Assembly: GCF_052180255.1 (NCBI RefSeq)
Contig: NZ_CP197466.1
Span: 992,001-1,056,000 of the forward strand
Source: Paenibacillus_AM sp052180255
GTDB lineage: Bacteria > Bacillota > Bacilli > Paenibacillales > NBRC-103111
DNA length: 64,000 nt
Direction: 5' to 3'
A program made the translations under genes and the position numbers. Below, in pieces: positions 24,523 through 32,192 of the stretch. The notes beneath the pieces were generated by a model, which was not told the origin of the DNA, ran no database searches, and saw only the letters and a list, made by a program, of their open reading frames with translations. Within the stretch, counting starts at the first letter, position 1, and every line of letters begins with the position of its first letter.

Positions 24523-26757
24523 ATGAATCCGATGAAAACGATCCAAAAATGCTTCAGTCTAGGGTTAACCGTTACACTTGCTGCTGCTGTGTTTGCAGGT
24601 ATTCCAGCTCCAGCTAAGGCTGCCGAGGCTGCTAAGAATGAGGATGTCAAAATCACGCTGCTCGGTACGTCCGATATTCACGGCCGCTTTATGCCTTGGG
24701 ACTATGCACTTGACGGCGCGAATAAGAATGGAAGTTTAACGCAACTGTTCACCATTATTAAAAAAGTACGTGCCGAGAATCCGAACACGATTCTACTTGA
24801 TGCAGGAGATAGCATTCAGGATAACTCTGCAGAGCTGTTTAATGATCAACCCAAATCCCCAATGATGGTTGCGATGACTGAAATGGGTTATGACGCTTGG
24901 GCATTAGGTAATCATGAGTTCAACTTTGGTCTGAACACACTTGAGAAGATCAGCAGTCAGTATAAAGGACCGATCCTCGCAGGTAACGTTTATAAAACGA
25001 ATGGCGAACGGTTCTTACCAGCTTCGACTGTGATTGAACGCGCAGGTGTGAAAATTGGAATTATTGGTATGGATACGCCGATGACGGCTGAGTTTGAGAA
25101 AGGTACGGATCATGTCGATGGGATCGTGTTCAAAAATCCAGTCGATGAGACGAAGAAAGCCGTAAAAGAGTTGGATGGCAAAGTGGATGCAATGATCGGT
25201 CTCATGCACATGGGTCTGGAAAATGAGAACGGTAAACCGGGTACTGGCGTAGCCGACGTTGCCAATGCAAATCCAGAATTAACAGCTATTTTTGCCGGAC
25301 ACATGCACAAACTAGTTAAAAAAGAAGAAGTGAATGGTGTTCTGATTACAGAACCTGATAAATACGGTACGCATATTTCCCGCATCGACCTGACTTTCGC
25401 TAAAGAAGGCGGCAAGATGGTACTGAAAAACAAAACAGTTACGGCTTTGCCTGTTAAAGAGGCAGATGGTACAACTGCGGAGTCAGATACAGGACTAGAA
25501 GCTACGCTGAAGCCTTTCCACGAATTTGCTCGTGCAGATGCGAATATCGTTGTGGCTGAGCTTAAAGGAATGAACCTTGTTCCGAAAAACGAAATTGAAG
25601 GTATTCCAAGTGTACAAATTCAAGAAACACCATTGTCTGACTTTTTCAGCGAAGTGATGCTGCATTACAGTAAAGCCGACGTAGTGGCTCACCAAATCGA
25701 TAATGACAAAGCGCGCCTAGACGTAGGTCCGATTAAGAAGAAAGACATTGCCTACAACTATCAATTCGCACTTGGCGAAATCACGAACTATAAAGTAACA
25801 GGTAAAGATCTAAAAGATTACATGGAATGGGCAGTTGGCTATTTCAACTCCACACGTCCTGGTGATGTAACCGTTAGTTTTGATAAGAAGCGTCGTGCTT
25901 CCAAATACAGCACGAATGATTTCTTCGGTGGCGTGAAATATGAGATTGACCTAACTAAGCCTTATGGCGATCGCATTACAAACCTGCGTAAAATGGATGG
26001 TACGTCCATTAAAGCTACAGATAACTTAACTCTAGGTATGAATGCTTACAGAATGGAAGCTCTTCAGGCAAAAGGCGGCGCGTTAGAAGGACGTAAGTTC
26101 GAACATCCGTGGTCATCTAAAGATGAAAGTGCTTTTGGTGAAACAGGCGGGACGATCCGTAACCGTGCAATTGCTTACCTGAAAGAAGTGAAGAACGGTG
26201 TATACGAGCCGAAAGTAATGGATAATTGGAAAATTATTGGTGTAGATACGAAAGCACCTGAGCGTGCAGATGTCGTTGAGTTGATCAACAAAGGTATCCT
26301 AAGTGTACCGAAAACAGATGACGGTAAATATACGAACATCGCGTCCATTAACATTACAGATGCAGTAACCAAAGAAGAAGTTACAGAACTCACACAAAAA
26401 GCGAAAGTAACTCTTAATCAATCTACTGATGTGAAAACAAAAGGCCAATTCTATCATGAATTAAACGCAGCACTAAAAGCAGCTCCACCTGTTGTTACCG
26501 AAGAAAAGAAACCAACAGAAGTAACGACACCTCCAGTTAAACCGGTTGAAGTAGAGAAGCCTGCAGCTGTGCAGCAAGCAACAGTTACTGCATATTCTCT
26601 CAATGTTCGTGCAGGAGCTTCATATGATGCTAAGATTTATGCAGCAGTTCCGCAAGGAACGGTGTTGGAAGTTCTAGGTTATGAAAAAGGTTGGGTGAAA
26701 GTTTCCTATCAAGGAAAACCTGCTTACGTCGGTCCTTCTCATGTAACGATTCAATAA
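24523..26757 (+). CDS. Secreted 5'-nucleotidase / cyclic phosphodiesterase with SH3 domain
   Basis: About 744 residues from ATG 24523 behind AAAGGAG. A signal peptide ends near APAKAAEA (residue ~34). The metallophosphatase domain shows D51-IHG, GDSIQDNS, GNHEFN and GHMH. A 5'-nucleotidase C-terminal substrate domain follows (about residues 320-560), with FFGGVKYEIDLTKP-type sequence. Then come a short helical stretch, a Pro/Val/Glu/Lys linker, and a C-terminal bacterial SH3 domain (SLNVRAGASYDAKIY) that probably binds cell wall. The role is release of phosphate and nucleosides from extracellular nucleotides. Confidence 0.88.
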   Translation: MNPMKTIQKCFSLGLTVTLAAAVFAGIPAPAKAAEAAKNEDVKITLLGTSDIHGRFMPWDYALDGANKNGSLTQLFTIIKKVRAENPNTILLDAGDSIQDNSAELFNDQPKSPMMVAMTEMGYDAWALGNHEFNFGLNTLEKISSQYKGPILAGNVYKTNGERFLPASTVIERAGVKIGIIGMDTPMTAEFEKGTDHVDGIVFKNPVDETKKAVKELDGKVDAMIGLMHMGLENENGKPGTGVADVANANPELTAIFAGHMHKLVKKEEVNGVLITEPDKYGTHISRIDLTFAKEGGKMVLKNKTVTALPVKEADGTTAESDTGLEATLKPFHEFARADANIVVAELKGMNLVPKNEIEGIPSVQIQETPLSDFFSEVMLHYSKADVVAHQIDNDKARLDVGPIKKKDIAYNYQFALGEITNYKVTGKDLKDYMEWAVGYFNSTRPGDVTVSFDKKRRASKYSTNDFFGGVKYEIDLTKPYGDRITNLRKMDGTSIKATDNLTLGMNAYRMEALQAKGGALEGRKFEHPWSSKDESAFGETGGTIRNRAIAYLKEVKNGVYEPKVMDNWKIIGVDTKAPERADVVELINKGILSVPKTDDGKYTNIASINITDAVTKEEVTELTQKAKVTLNQSTDVKTKGQFYHELNAALKAAPPVVTEEKKPTEVTTPPVKPVEVEKPAAVQQATVTAYSLNVRAGASYDAKIYAAVPQGTVLEVLGYEKGWVKVSYQGKPAYVGPSHVTIQ

Positions 26758-26797
26758 TAACCTAATAAAAAACATTCTATCCGAAGGATGAGTAATC

Positions 26798-26840
26798 CAA
26801 AGAGGCTATCCCCCTTTGGTGTTGCTTGTCCTCTTTTTTT
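26798..26840 (+). terminator. Probable intrinsic terminator
   Basis: AAGAGG pairs with CCTCTT around a partly paired CCCC/TTTGG region; eight Ts follow. Confidence 0.55.
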
Positions 26841-26882
26841 TGACAAAGAAAACTCCCCTTCAAGTAACGGTATATTTATTAA

Positions 26883-27053
26883 ACCTGTCTACTTAAAGAT
26901 GAGCTGAACAATACGGTCATTATTTACGCGTCCGATCATGGCGATATGCTTGGCGAGGTCGAATTGCAAGATTTGGCGGGTACGATCGTGAATCTTGCCG
27001 GCTTGCGCCTTCACAAAAAAGGAGTTTTAAAGAGATCCATCATTTCCGCGTGA
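26883..27053 (+). pseudogene. Decayed sulfatase fragment
   Basis: An open stretch without a start encodes NTVIIYASDHGDMLGE, the conserved SDHGD metal-site segment of sulfatases, and then, after an apparent internal deletion, ELQDLAGTIVNLAGL, the segment that follows it much later in the family. It is preceded by a stop and ends with TGA, overlapping the 3' end of the epimerase gene on the other strand. This is a remnant of a longer sulfatase or phosphoglycerol-transferase-like gene, most of which has been lost at the edge of the coat cluster. Confidence 0.65.
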
Positions 27054-27964
27054 AGCCCGCTGCGTAAATCGGTTTTCGGTTGGTAGCCGAGAAGCCTTTG
27101 TGCCTTGGAAATATTTGCCCACGTGTGGCGCGGCTCACCAGAGGCTTTGCTCATAAATTGCCTATCTATTTTTTTTGCAAAAAGCTCCTCAAGAATGGCA
27201 ATGCAATCAAGTACAGATGCACGTTCTTTGCCTCCAATATTGATCGTCTCGCCAATGATGTTCTCCGCATAGACTGCTGCTGCGATAGCCTCCACACAGT
27301 CTGCCACGTACGTAAAGTCCCGTGTTTGAAGTCCATCGCCATTTATCGGGATCGGCTTACCTTGCCTGATATGGCTGATAAACTTATGAAACGCCATATC
27401 AGGGCGCTGTCTCGGTCCGTAAACGGTGAAGAAGCGCAGAATTACGATCGGGATGCCAGCATGGTGCGCATACACGTTGCACAGCTGCTCGCCTGTTAAC
27501 TTACTTACCCCATAGGGGGATAGCGGCTCAGTGGCAGCGGTTTCGTGTACTTGGTCCGTTTTCTCACCATAAACGGAAGATGTCGATGCATAAATGAATT
27601 TGGTGACGGGATGCTTGCTGCAGCCTTCTAGCAGACGTTGGGTGGCTTCGATGTTATGGGTGACGTAGGTTTTGAAATCCGCCCCCCAGCTCGAGCGTAC
27701 ACCTGGCATGCCAGCCAAGTGGAAGACGATATCAACACCAGGAAGAACCTCATCCCATGGAACCTGCAGCAAATTTTGATTGATGAAAGTGAATCGGTCT
27801 TGCGGGAGTAAGAAACGTAGGTTATATTCCCTTACTTTAACGGGAGTTGGAGACTGCTGAACAAACGCATCTAAGCCAATGACTTCGTGTCTGGGATCTT
27901 GAAGAAGCTTTTCACAAAGATGAGATCCGATAAACCCGGCAGCTCCTGTAACGAGTATTTTCAT
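27011..27964 (-). CDS. NAD-dependent nucleotide-sugar epimerase (YtcB-like)
   Basis: 317 residues of the extended SDR family: cofactor motif GAAGFIGSHL, active-site YGVSK (Tyr and Lys) with the preceding STSSVYG. It would act on a UDP-sugar, likely UDP-glucuronate to UDP-galacturonate or UDP-glucose to UDP-galactose; the neighbouring UDP-glucose dehydrogenase favours a uronate. It is the third gene of a minus-strand set with the dehydrogenase and the nucleotidyltransferase, the order seen in B. subtilis ytdA-ytcA-ytcB. Its 3' end overlaps a sulfatase remnant. Confidence 0.85.
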   Translation of the reverse strand: MKILVTGAAGFIGSHLCEKLLQDPRHEVIGLDAFVQQSPTPVKVREYNLRFLLPQDRFTFINQNLLQVPWDEVLPGVDIVFHLAGMPGVRSSWGADFKTYVTHNIEATQRLLEGCSKHPVTKFIYASTSSVYGEKTDQVHETAATEPLSPYGVSKLTGEQLCNVYAHHAGIPIVILRFFTVYGPRQRPDMAFHKFISHIRQGKPIPINGDGLQTRDFTYVADCVEAIAAAVYAENIIGETINIGGKERASVLDCIAILEELFAKKIDRQFMSKASGEPRHTWANISKAQRLLGYQPKTDLRSGLHAEMMDLFKTPFL

Positions 27965-27991
27965 TCATAGAACCTCCAATCGTGTCACGGT

Positions 27992-29284
27992 TTATCTATT
28001 TCCAATGCCAAAATAATAATAGCCCAGCTCTTTCATTTTCTTACCATTTAGCATATTTCTTCCATCAAAAACAAAATAATCGTTCATGCTGGCCCGTAAT
28101 TTAGCCCAATCCGCACCAATATAATCTTTCCATTCCGAACAGAGAAGGATGGCGTCACATTGCTGCAGCGTCATTTCAATGGTATCGAATTGTTGAATTT
28201 CTTCAGACAGAAGAGCTGCTGGGAGCGTGGCTACTGGATCATGTACCCTGAGATTTGCTTGCTTCGTTCGCAATTGTTGAATAATGGATATGGACGGGGC
28301 TTCTCTTAAATCATCCGTATCTGGTTTGAAGGAAATACCAAGAATGGCAACGGTCTTATGGCTAAATCCTCCCAACTTCTGCTCCCATATGTTCAAATAG
28401 TGTGAGGACTGCGTGTCATTGATGTGAATGACCTTTTCGAGAATACGAAGTTCAATCTTCTGCTCTTTCGCTGTGAATAAGAGTGCCTTACTGTCTTTCG
28501 GAAAGCAAGAACCGCCGTATCCTATCCCAGCCCTTAAGAAATGGGGGCCAATCCGGTGATCCATGCCCATTCCCGCAGTGACGTCGGAAACATTGACCTC
28601 CAGTGTTTCACATAGTCTTGATAATTCATTTACATAGGAAATTTTCGTAGCCAGGAAAGCGTTCGATGCATATTTAATCATTTCTGCTGTTCTAGGCGTG
28701 GTTATGAAAATGGGTGCTGTCAGTTTGGCATATAAGGATACGATGACATTTGCAGCTTGATCATTATCGCTTCCTATAATAATGCGATCTGGATTCAGTG
28801 AATCATAAAGCGCGCTGCCTTCACGTAGGAACTCAGGGTTGGAGACAACATCGAACGGATAGGGATGATCCTGTGATTCTTTGATCCAGTCGACAACTTT
28901 ACGGTTTGTTTCTATAGGAACTGTGCTTTTCACAGTAATGATTTTATAGTCATCCATGTAGGTTCCGATACTTTTGGCTGCTCCGCGTACGGCTTGAAGA
29001 TCAGCGCTTCCGTCTTTGTCAGAGGGGGTACCGACACATAGGAAAATGATTGAGTTTTCACGTATTGCTGTTTCGAGTGATGTGGTAAAGCTTATTTGCT
29101 GGGAGGCCAAATGCTTCGCTAATACGAGGTCCAGCCCTGGTTCATAGAATGACAGCTTGCCCTTGGACAATTCCTGTATTTTCATCGTATCCGTATCTAA
29201 CCCTGTCACATTCCATCCTAATTCGGCGAATACTAATCCTGTCGTAACACCGACATAACCCATTCCCATGATTAAAATGTTCAT
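27992..29284 (-). CDS. UDP-glucose 6-dehydrogenase (YtcA-like)
   Basis: 430 residues. NAD motif MGYVGVTTG; catalytic Cys in GGSCFPKDS; conserved EFLREGSA. It oxidises UDP-glucose to UDP-glucuronate. It overlaps the nucleotidyltransferase gene by four bases (stop/start overlap), so they are translationally coupled. In this cluster it supplies uronic acid for a spore-coat polysaccharide, by analogy with B. subtilis ytcA. Confidence 0.92.
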   Translation of the reverse strand: MNILIMGMGYVGVTTGLVFAELGWNVTGLDTDTMKIQELSKGKLSFYEPGLDLVLAKHLASQQISFTTSLETAIRENSIIFLCVGTPSDKDGSADLQAVRGAAKSIGTYMDDYKIITVKSTVPIETNRKVVDWIKESQDHPYPFDVVSNPEFLREGSALYDSLNPDRIIIGSDNDQAANVIVSLYAKLTAPIFITTPRTAEMIKYASNAFLATKISYVNELSRLCETLEVNVSDVTAGMGMDHRIGPHFLRAGIGYGGSCFPKDSKALLFTAKEQKIELRILEKVIHINDTQSSHYLNIWEQKLGGFSHKTVAILGISFKPDTDDLREAPSISIIQQLRTKQANLRVHDPVATLPAALLSEEIQQFDTIEMTLQQCDAILLCSEWKDYIGADWAKLRASMNDYFVFDGRNMLNGKKMKELGYYYFGIGNR

Positions 29285-30264
29285 TTTCGCTTGCCTCCGT
29301 CCTCTTGAACGAACATCGACTGTGGACTAATAATCGAGTTTGTCATCGGATAGTGGTGAGGATTCAGAATGGCGTACTCCAATATGATGCTGTTCTCTAA
29401 TGTACAGCTTTCGAGTCTGACATTAGGTCCAATCGTCACATAAGGTCCAATCACACAATTAATTACTTCCGCACTAGGGTCAATACAAACAGGAGGGATT
29501 AACGTTGTTCCTTCGTAATCTGTACGATTTGTAAGTAATCCATCTTCTTCCATCAACTGCAGCATCCACATGTTCGCACCTAACCAGCCCTCCATCGTGC
29601 CGACATCTGAGAAATTTTTATCTGTCATTTGATAAGCCACTGAATAGTGTTGATGGATCAGCCATTGAATGGCATCCGTAATTTCGTATTCGCCTCTGGC
29701 GGAAGGACTAATCGCATGAACCGCTTTAAAAATACTAGGTGTAAACGCATAGCCCCCCAGAACCGCAAGATCAGACTTGGGCACGGAAGGCTTTTCTTCG
29801 AGTCCAATAATATGATCTCCATTCACTTCGGCAATGCCAAAATCTTTCGGATTGGTCACCTTTCTTAGAAGAATAGCTGCATCATGGTTATCATGTGTTA
29901 TTGCGTGACATAAGCCATGCAAATCTTGCGTAATCAAATTATCTCCAAGAAGCAGCACGAAAGGTTCGTCATCTATGAAAGACTCGGCATATTTGACAGC
30001 ATCTGAAATACCCAAAGGATTATTTTGGAATATATATATAATGTTCACACCCCATCTCTCACCAGACCCTACTTCCTCTATAAACATACTGTGGAGATTA
30101 GGCCGGATCACAATGCCGATCTCGTTGATGCCTAGTTCCACTAGTTTTTCGATTCCATAGTAAATAAGGGGTTTATTCGCGACTGGAAGCAGACCTTTAG
30201 GTTTTATATTGGAAAATGGTTGGAGTCTAGTACCTTTGCCTGCACAGAGAATTAATCCTTTCAT
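29281..30264 (-). CDS. Sugar-1-phosphate nucleotidyltransferase (YtdA/RmlA-like)
   Basis: 327 residues. The nucleotide-binding signature is LCAGKGTRLQPFSNIKPKGLLPV and the metal site is LLGDNLI. A left-handed beta-helix-type C-terminus (VIGPYVTIGPNVRLES) makes it resemble long RmlA/archaeal-type enzymes. It would make UDP- or dTDP-glucose to feed the dehydrogenase next to it. The first gene of the minus-strand set, it has an AAGGAGG ribosome site and a sporulation-type -10 element upstream. Confidence 0.85.
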   Translation of the reverse strand: MKGLILCAGKGTRLQPFSNIKPKGLLPVANKPLIYYGIEKLVELGINEIGIVIRPNLHSMFIEEVGSGERWGVNIIYIFQNNPLGISDAVKYAESFIDDEPFVLLLGDNLITQDLHGLCHAITHDNHDAAILLRKVTNPKDFGIAEVNGDHIIGLEEKPSVPKSDLAVLGGYAFTPSIFKAVHAISPSARGEYEITDAIQWLIHQHYSVAYQMTDKNFSDVGTMEGWLGANMWMLQLMEEDGLLTNRTDYEGTTLIPPVCIDPSAEVINCVIGPYVTIGPNVRLESCTLENSIILEYAILNPHHYPMTNSIISPQSMFVQEDGGKRK

Positions 30265-30289
30265 TAGCTTTTACCTCCTTCGACATTAT

Positions 30290-30298
30290 TAATTTATG
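30290..30298 (-). promoter_or_regulatory. Sigma-K-type -10 element, minus strand
   Basis: The minus strand reads CATAAATTA, a perfect match to the sigma-K -10 consensus CATANNNTA, about 25 bases before the nucleotidyltransferase ATG. No clear AC -35 is seen 16-17 bases upstream, so support is partial. Confidence 0.35.
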
Positions 30299-30436
30299 AT
30301 GAAAATTATGAAATGGAAGGGCGATTAACAGGGAAAATACGCTGATATGTAGTTGTTTTGTTGATATTCGCTGATCAGGACAAACATAATCCGCCAATCT
30401 ACTCTATTAAAAGCCTAAGCAGGGGGTACGAAAAAT

Positions 30437-30445
30437 CATAGTATA
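30437..30445 (+). promoter_or_regulatory. Sigma-K/E-type -10 element, plus strand
   Basis: CATAGTATA matches the sigma-K -10 consensus CATANNNTA and lies about 40 bases before the poly-Asp gene. The -35 is unconvincing. With the divergent copy at 30290 it suggests mother-cell expression of both transcripts. Confidence 0.4.
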
Positions 30446-30485
30446 CATGGAGACAATATATGTTTCTAAATTTAGGGTGAGAGGA

Positions 30486-30953
30486 ATGGTTATTTTGCAA
30501 AATCTAGACAAATTGGTCGACTATTTAAAGGGGAATGAAGACGTTGAAAAGATTTCGTTGGAATATTTAAACGGAGACAAAAACAAAGTTAATTTGGCCG
30601 ACATTAATGATCTCATGACAGACATTGATTGGGACCAAGTTGATGAAGTTGAGGTTGAGCTTCCAGACGGATCAAAATTGGAGTTTGGTGAAGTGGATGA
30701 AGAGGACGAAGTGGACGAAGAGAACGAAGAAGACGAAGAGAACGAAGAGGAAGAGGACTCAGTAGAAGAAGAGTCAGAAGAAGATGACGATGACAACGAC
30801 GATGACGATGACGATGACAACGACGATGACAACGACGATGACGACGACGATAACAACGACGACGATGACGACGATGACGATGACGACGACGACGATAACA
30901 ACGACGACGATGACGATGACGACGAAGACGAAGAAACAACCGAAGAAGTATAA
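30486..30953 (+). CDS. Acidic poly-Asp/Asn low-complexity protein
   Basis: About 155 residues from ATG 30486 (AGGGTGAGAGGA before it; TTG 30495 is an alternative). The first ~60 residues are an ordinary small domain (LVDYLKGNEDVEKISLEYLNGDKNKVNLADINDL). The rest turns into Glu-rich blocks and then about 65 residues of nearly pure Asp with scattered Asn, ending EDEETTEEV. The DNA is a run of GAY and AAC codons with mixed GAC/GAT, so it has been kept as protein rather than being a pure repeat. It lies inside the coat-glycosylation cluster, divergent from its sugar-nucleotide genes. A cation-binding or charge-pairing role is inference. Confidence 0.75.
   Translation: MVILQNLDKLVDYLKGNEDVEKISLEYLNGDKNKVNLADINDLMTDIDWDQVDEVEVELPDGSKLEFGEVDEEDEVDEENEEDEENEEEEDSVEEESEEDDDDNDDDDDDDNDDDNDDDDDDNNDDDDDDDDDDDDDNNDDDDDDDEDEETTEEV
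30776..30940 (+). repeat. GAY/AAC codon microsatellite
   Basis: Roughly 160 bases of GAC, GAT and AAC triplets in imperfect tandem order, coding for Asp and Asn. Likely to vary in length between strains through slippage in multiples of three. Confidence 0.85.
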
Positions 30954-30971
30954 GTAGAAACGGACGATCGC

Positions 30972-31029
30972 TTGCAAAGAAGGCTGTCTAGAAGTAGATC
31001 TATCTACTTCAGGACAGCCTTCTTTGCAA
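30972..31029 (+). terminator. Long bidirectional hairpin between convergent genes
   Basis: A 17-base arm (30972-30988, TTGCAAAGAAGGCTGTC) pairs perfectly with 31013-31029, enclosing a second perfect 8-base stem (GAAGTAGA/TCTACTTC) with a TCTA loop. The AAGAAGG/CCTTCTT base gives Ts on either strand, so it can end both the poly-Asp and the opposing glycosyltransferase transcripts. Confidence 0.65.
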
Positions 31030-31046
31030 ATAATGCATAGGTTTCA

Positions 31047-32189
31047 CTATCTTTGTTCCCAGACAGAAAGGATTTCCTGGGCAACACGGTTCCATGTGAA
31101 ATTGCTTTCTGCCAGTCTGCGGCCGTTAAGACCCATCTGACGTGCATGACCTAGGTCAGATAGCATCGTATTCAGCTTTTGTGCGTATTCCTTCGGGTCT
31201 TCCGGGTTATTAATGAGCAAGCCGTTATTTTTCATTACAATTTCTGGATTACCGCCTCTTGCTGTTGTGAGGAAAGGAAGACCAGCGGCCATGGCTTCGT
31301 AGTGTACTCTAGCTAAAGGTTCCTGCCAGATGGACGTACACACAAATACATCTCCTGCACAGAACCAACGGTGAACGTCCTGCGCCTGGACATAGCCGGT
31401 CGTAATGACCGGTATTGGTGATCGTTCAGCAAGCGCTCTAACATAAGCTACATAATCACTTACTGTGTTGTCGCTGAACCAAGAGCCACCTACAACGACA
31501 AGGACAGCATCCGAATGGATTAATCCTGACATTGCACGAACTAAAACATGAGGTCCTTTGTTGCGAGTCAGCCGCCCAACGAACAATATGACCTTTTTGG
31601 AGATGAGGTTGTATTCCGCTTTAAGGCTCTCACGGGCTCTGCGTACACTTTCTGACTCCATCCACGGAGCAAAGCGATCTAAATCAACACCGGAGTAAAT
31701 CGGTTTAATTTTACCTGCTGCATGAGGATAGAACTCACAGATGGCATTTCCAATATAATTACTGATGGTAATAATACGCTCTGTTTGATCTATCACCGCA
31801 TTTCCTTCGCTATGCTTAATCTTAAACGGATTGAACATATCGTTATGCATGCTCAAAATAATGCGAGATGTTGGCGCAACATTTCGAACAGGTAGGACCA
31901 GCAAGGGGCGGTTGAAAATATGAATAATATGATAGTATTCGGAATTACTTTCTAGGAATTGGAGGACTCCCGCAGCGTATTCTTCAAGTAAACCTTCTGA
32001 TTTAACGCGCACATAACGAATACCATTTACAACTTCATCATTTGGTAAAGCAGGGTCCGTTCTTCCAAGAATGGTAATTCTGTGATGTTTATTTAACAGC
32101 GAGGCTACACCGTCAATATAGGTTTGGATAGCTCCCCCCCGAATGTTGGGAACAGGCAGCTTTTCTGTACAAATCATCAGAACGTTCAC
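31047..32189 (-). CDS. Glycosyltransferase family 4 (CotSA/YtcC-like)
   Basis: 380 residues with GT-B fold: N-terminal acceptor half with GGAIQTYIDGVAS, C-terminal donor half with VGRLTRNKGPHVL and the EPLARVHYEAMAAGLPFL E-x7-E motif. It transfers a sugar from an activated donor. It starts three bases after the CotS-like gene stop, so they are cotranscribed. In B. subtilis the glycosyltransferase CotSA is encoded beside cotS and is a coat protein, which fits this pair. Confidence 0.85.
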   Translation of the reverse strand: MNVLMICTEKLPVPNIRGGAIQTYIDGVASLLNKHHRITILGRTDPALPNDEVVNGIRYVRVKSEGLLEEYAAGVLQFLESNSEYYHIIHIFNRPLLVLPVRNVAPTSRIILSMHNDMFNPFKIKHSEGNAVIDQTERIITISNYIGNAICEFYPHAAGKIKPIYSGVDLDRFAPWMESESVRRARESLKAEYNLISKKVILFVGRLTRNKGPHVLVRAMSGLIHSDAVLVVVGGSWFSDNTVSDYVAYVRALAERSPIPVITTGYVQAQDVHRWFCAGDVFVCTSIWQEPLARVHYEAMAAGLPFLTTARGGNPEIVMKNNGLLINNPEDPKEYAQKLNTMLSDLGHARQMGLNGRRLAESNFTWNRVAQEILSVWEQR

Positions 32190-32192
32190 AAG

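Noticed and set aside
30776..30940. Triplet tract as a CRISPR array
   Set aside because: There are no unique spacers or conserved palindromic repeats; it is a coding microsatellite.
30521..30977. Three minus-strand frames opposite the poly-Asp gene, rich in Ser, Arg/His or Val/Ile
   Set aside because: They are only the reverse reading of the GAY/AAC triplet tract, have no ribosome sites, and the plus-strand frame has a natural domain in front of the tract.
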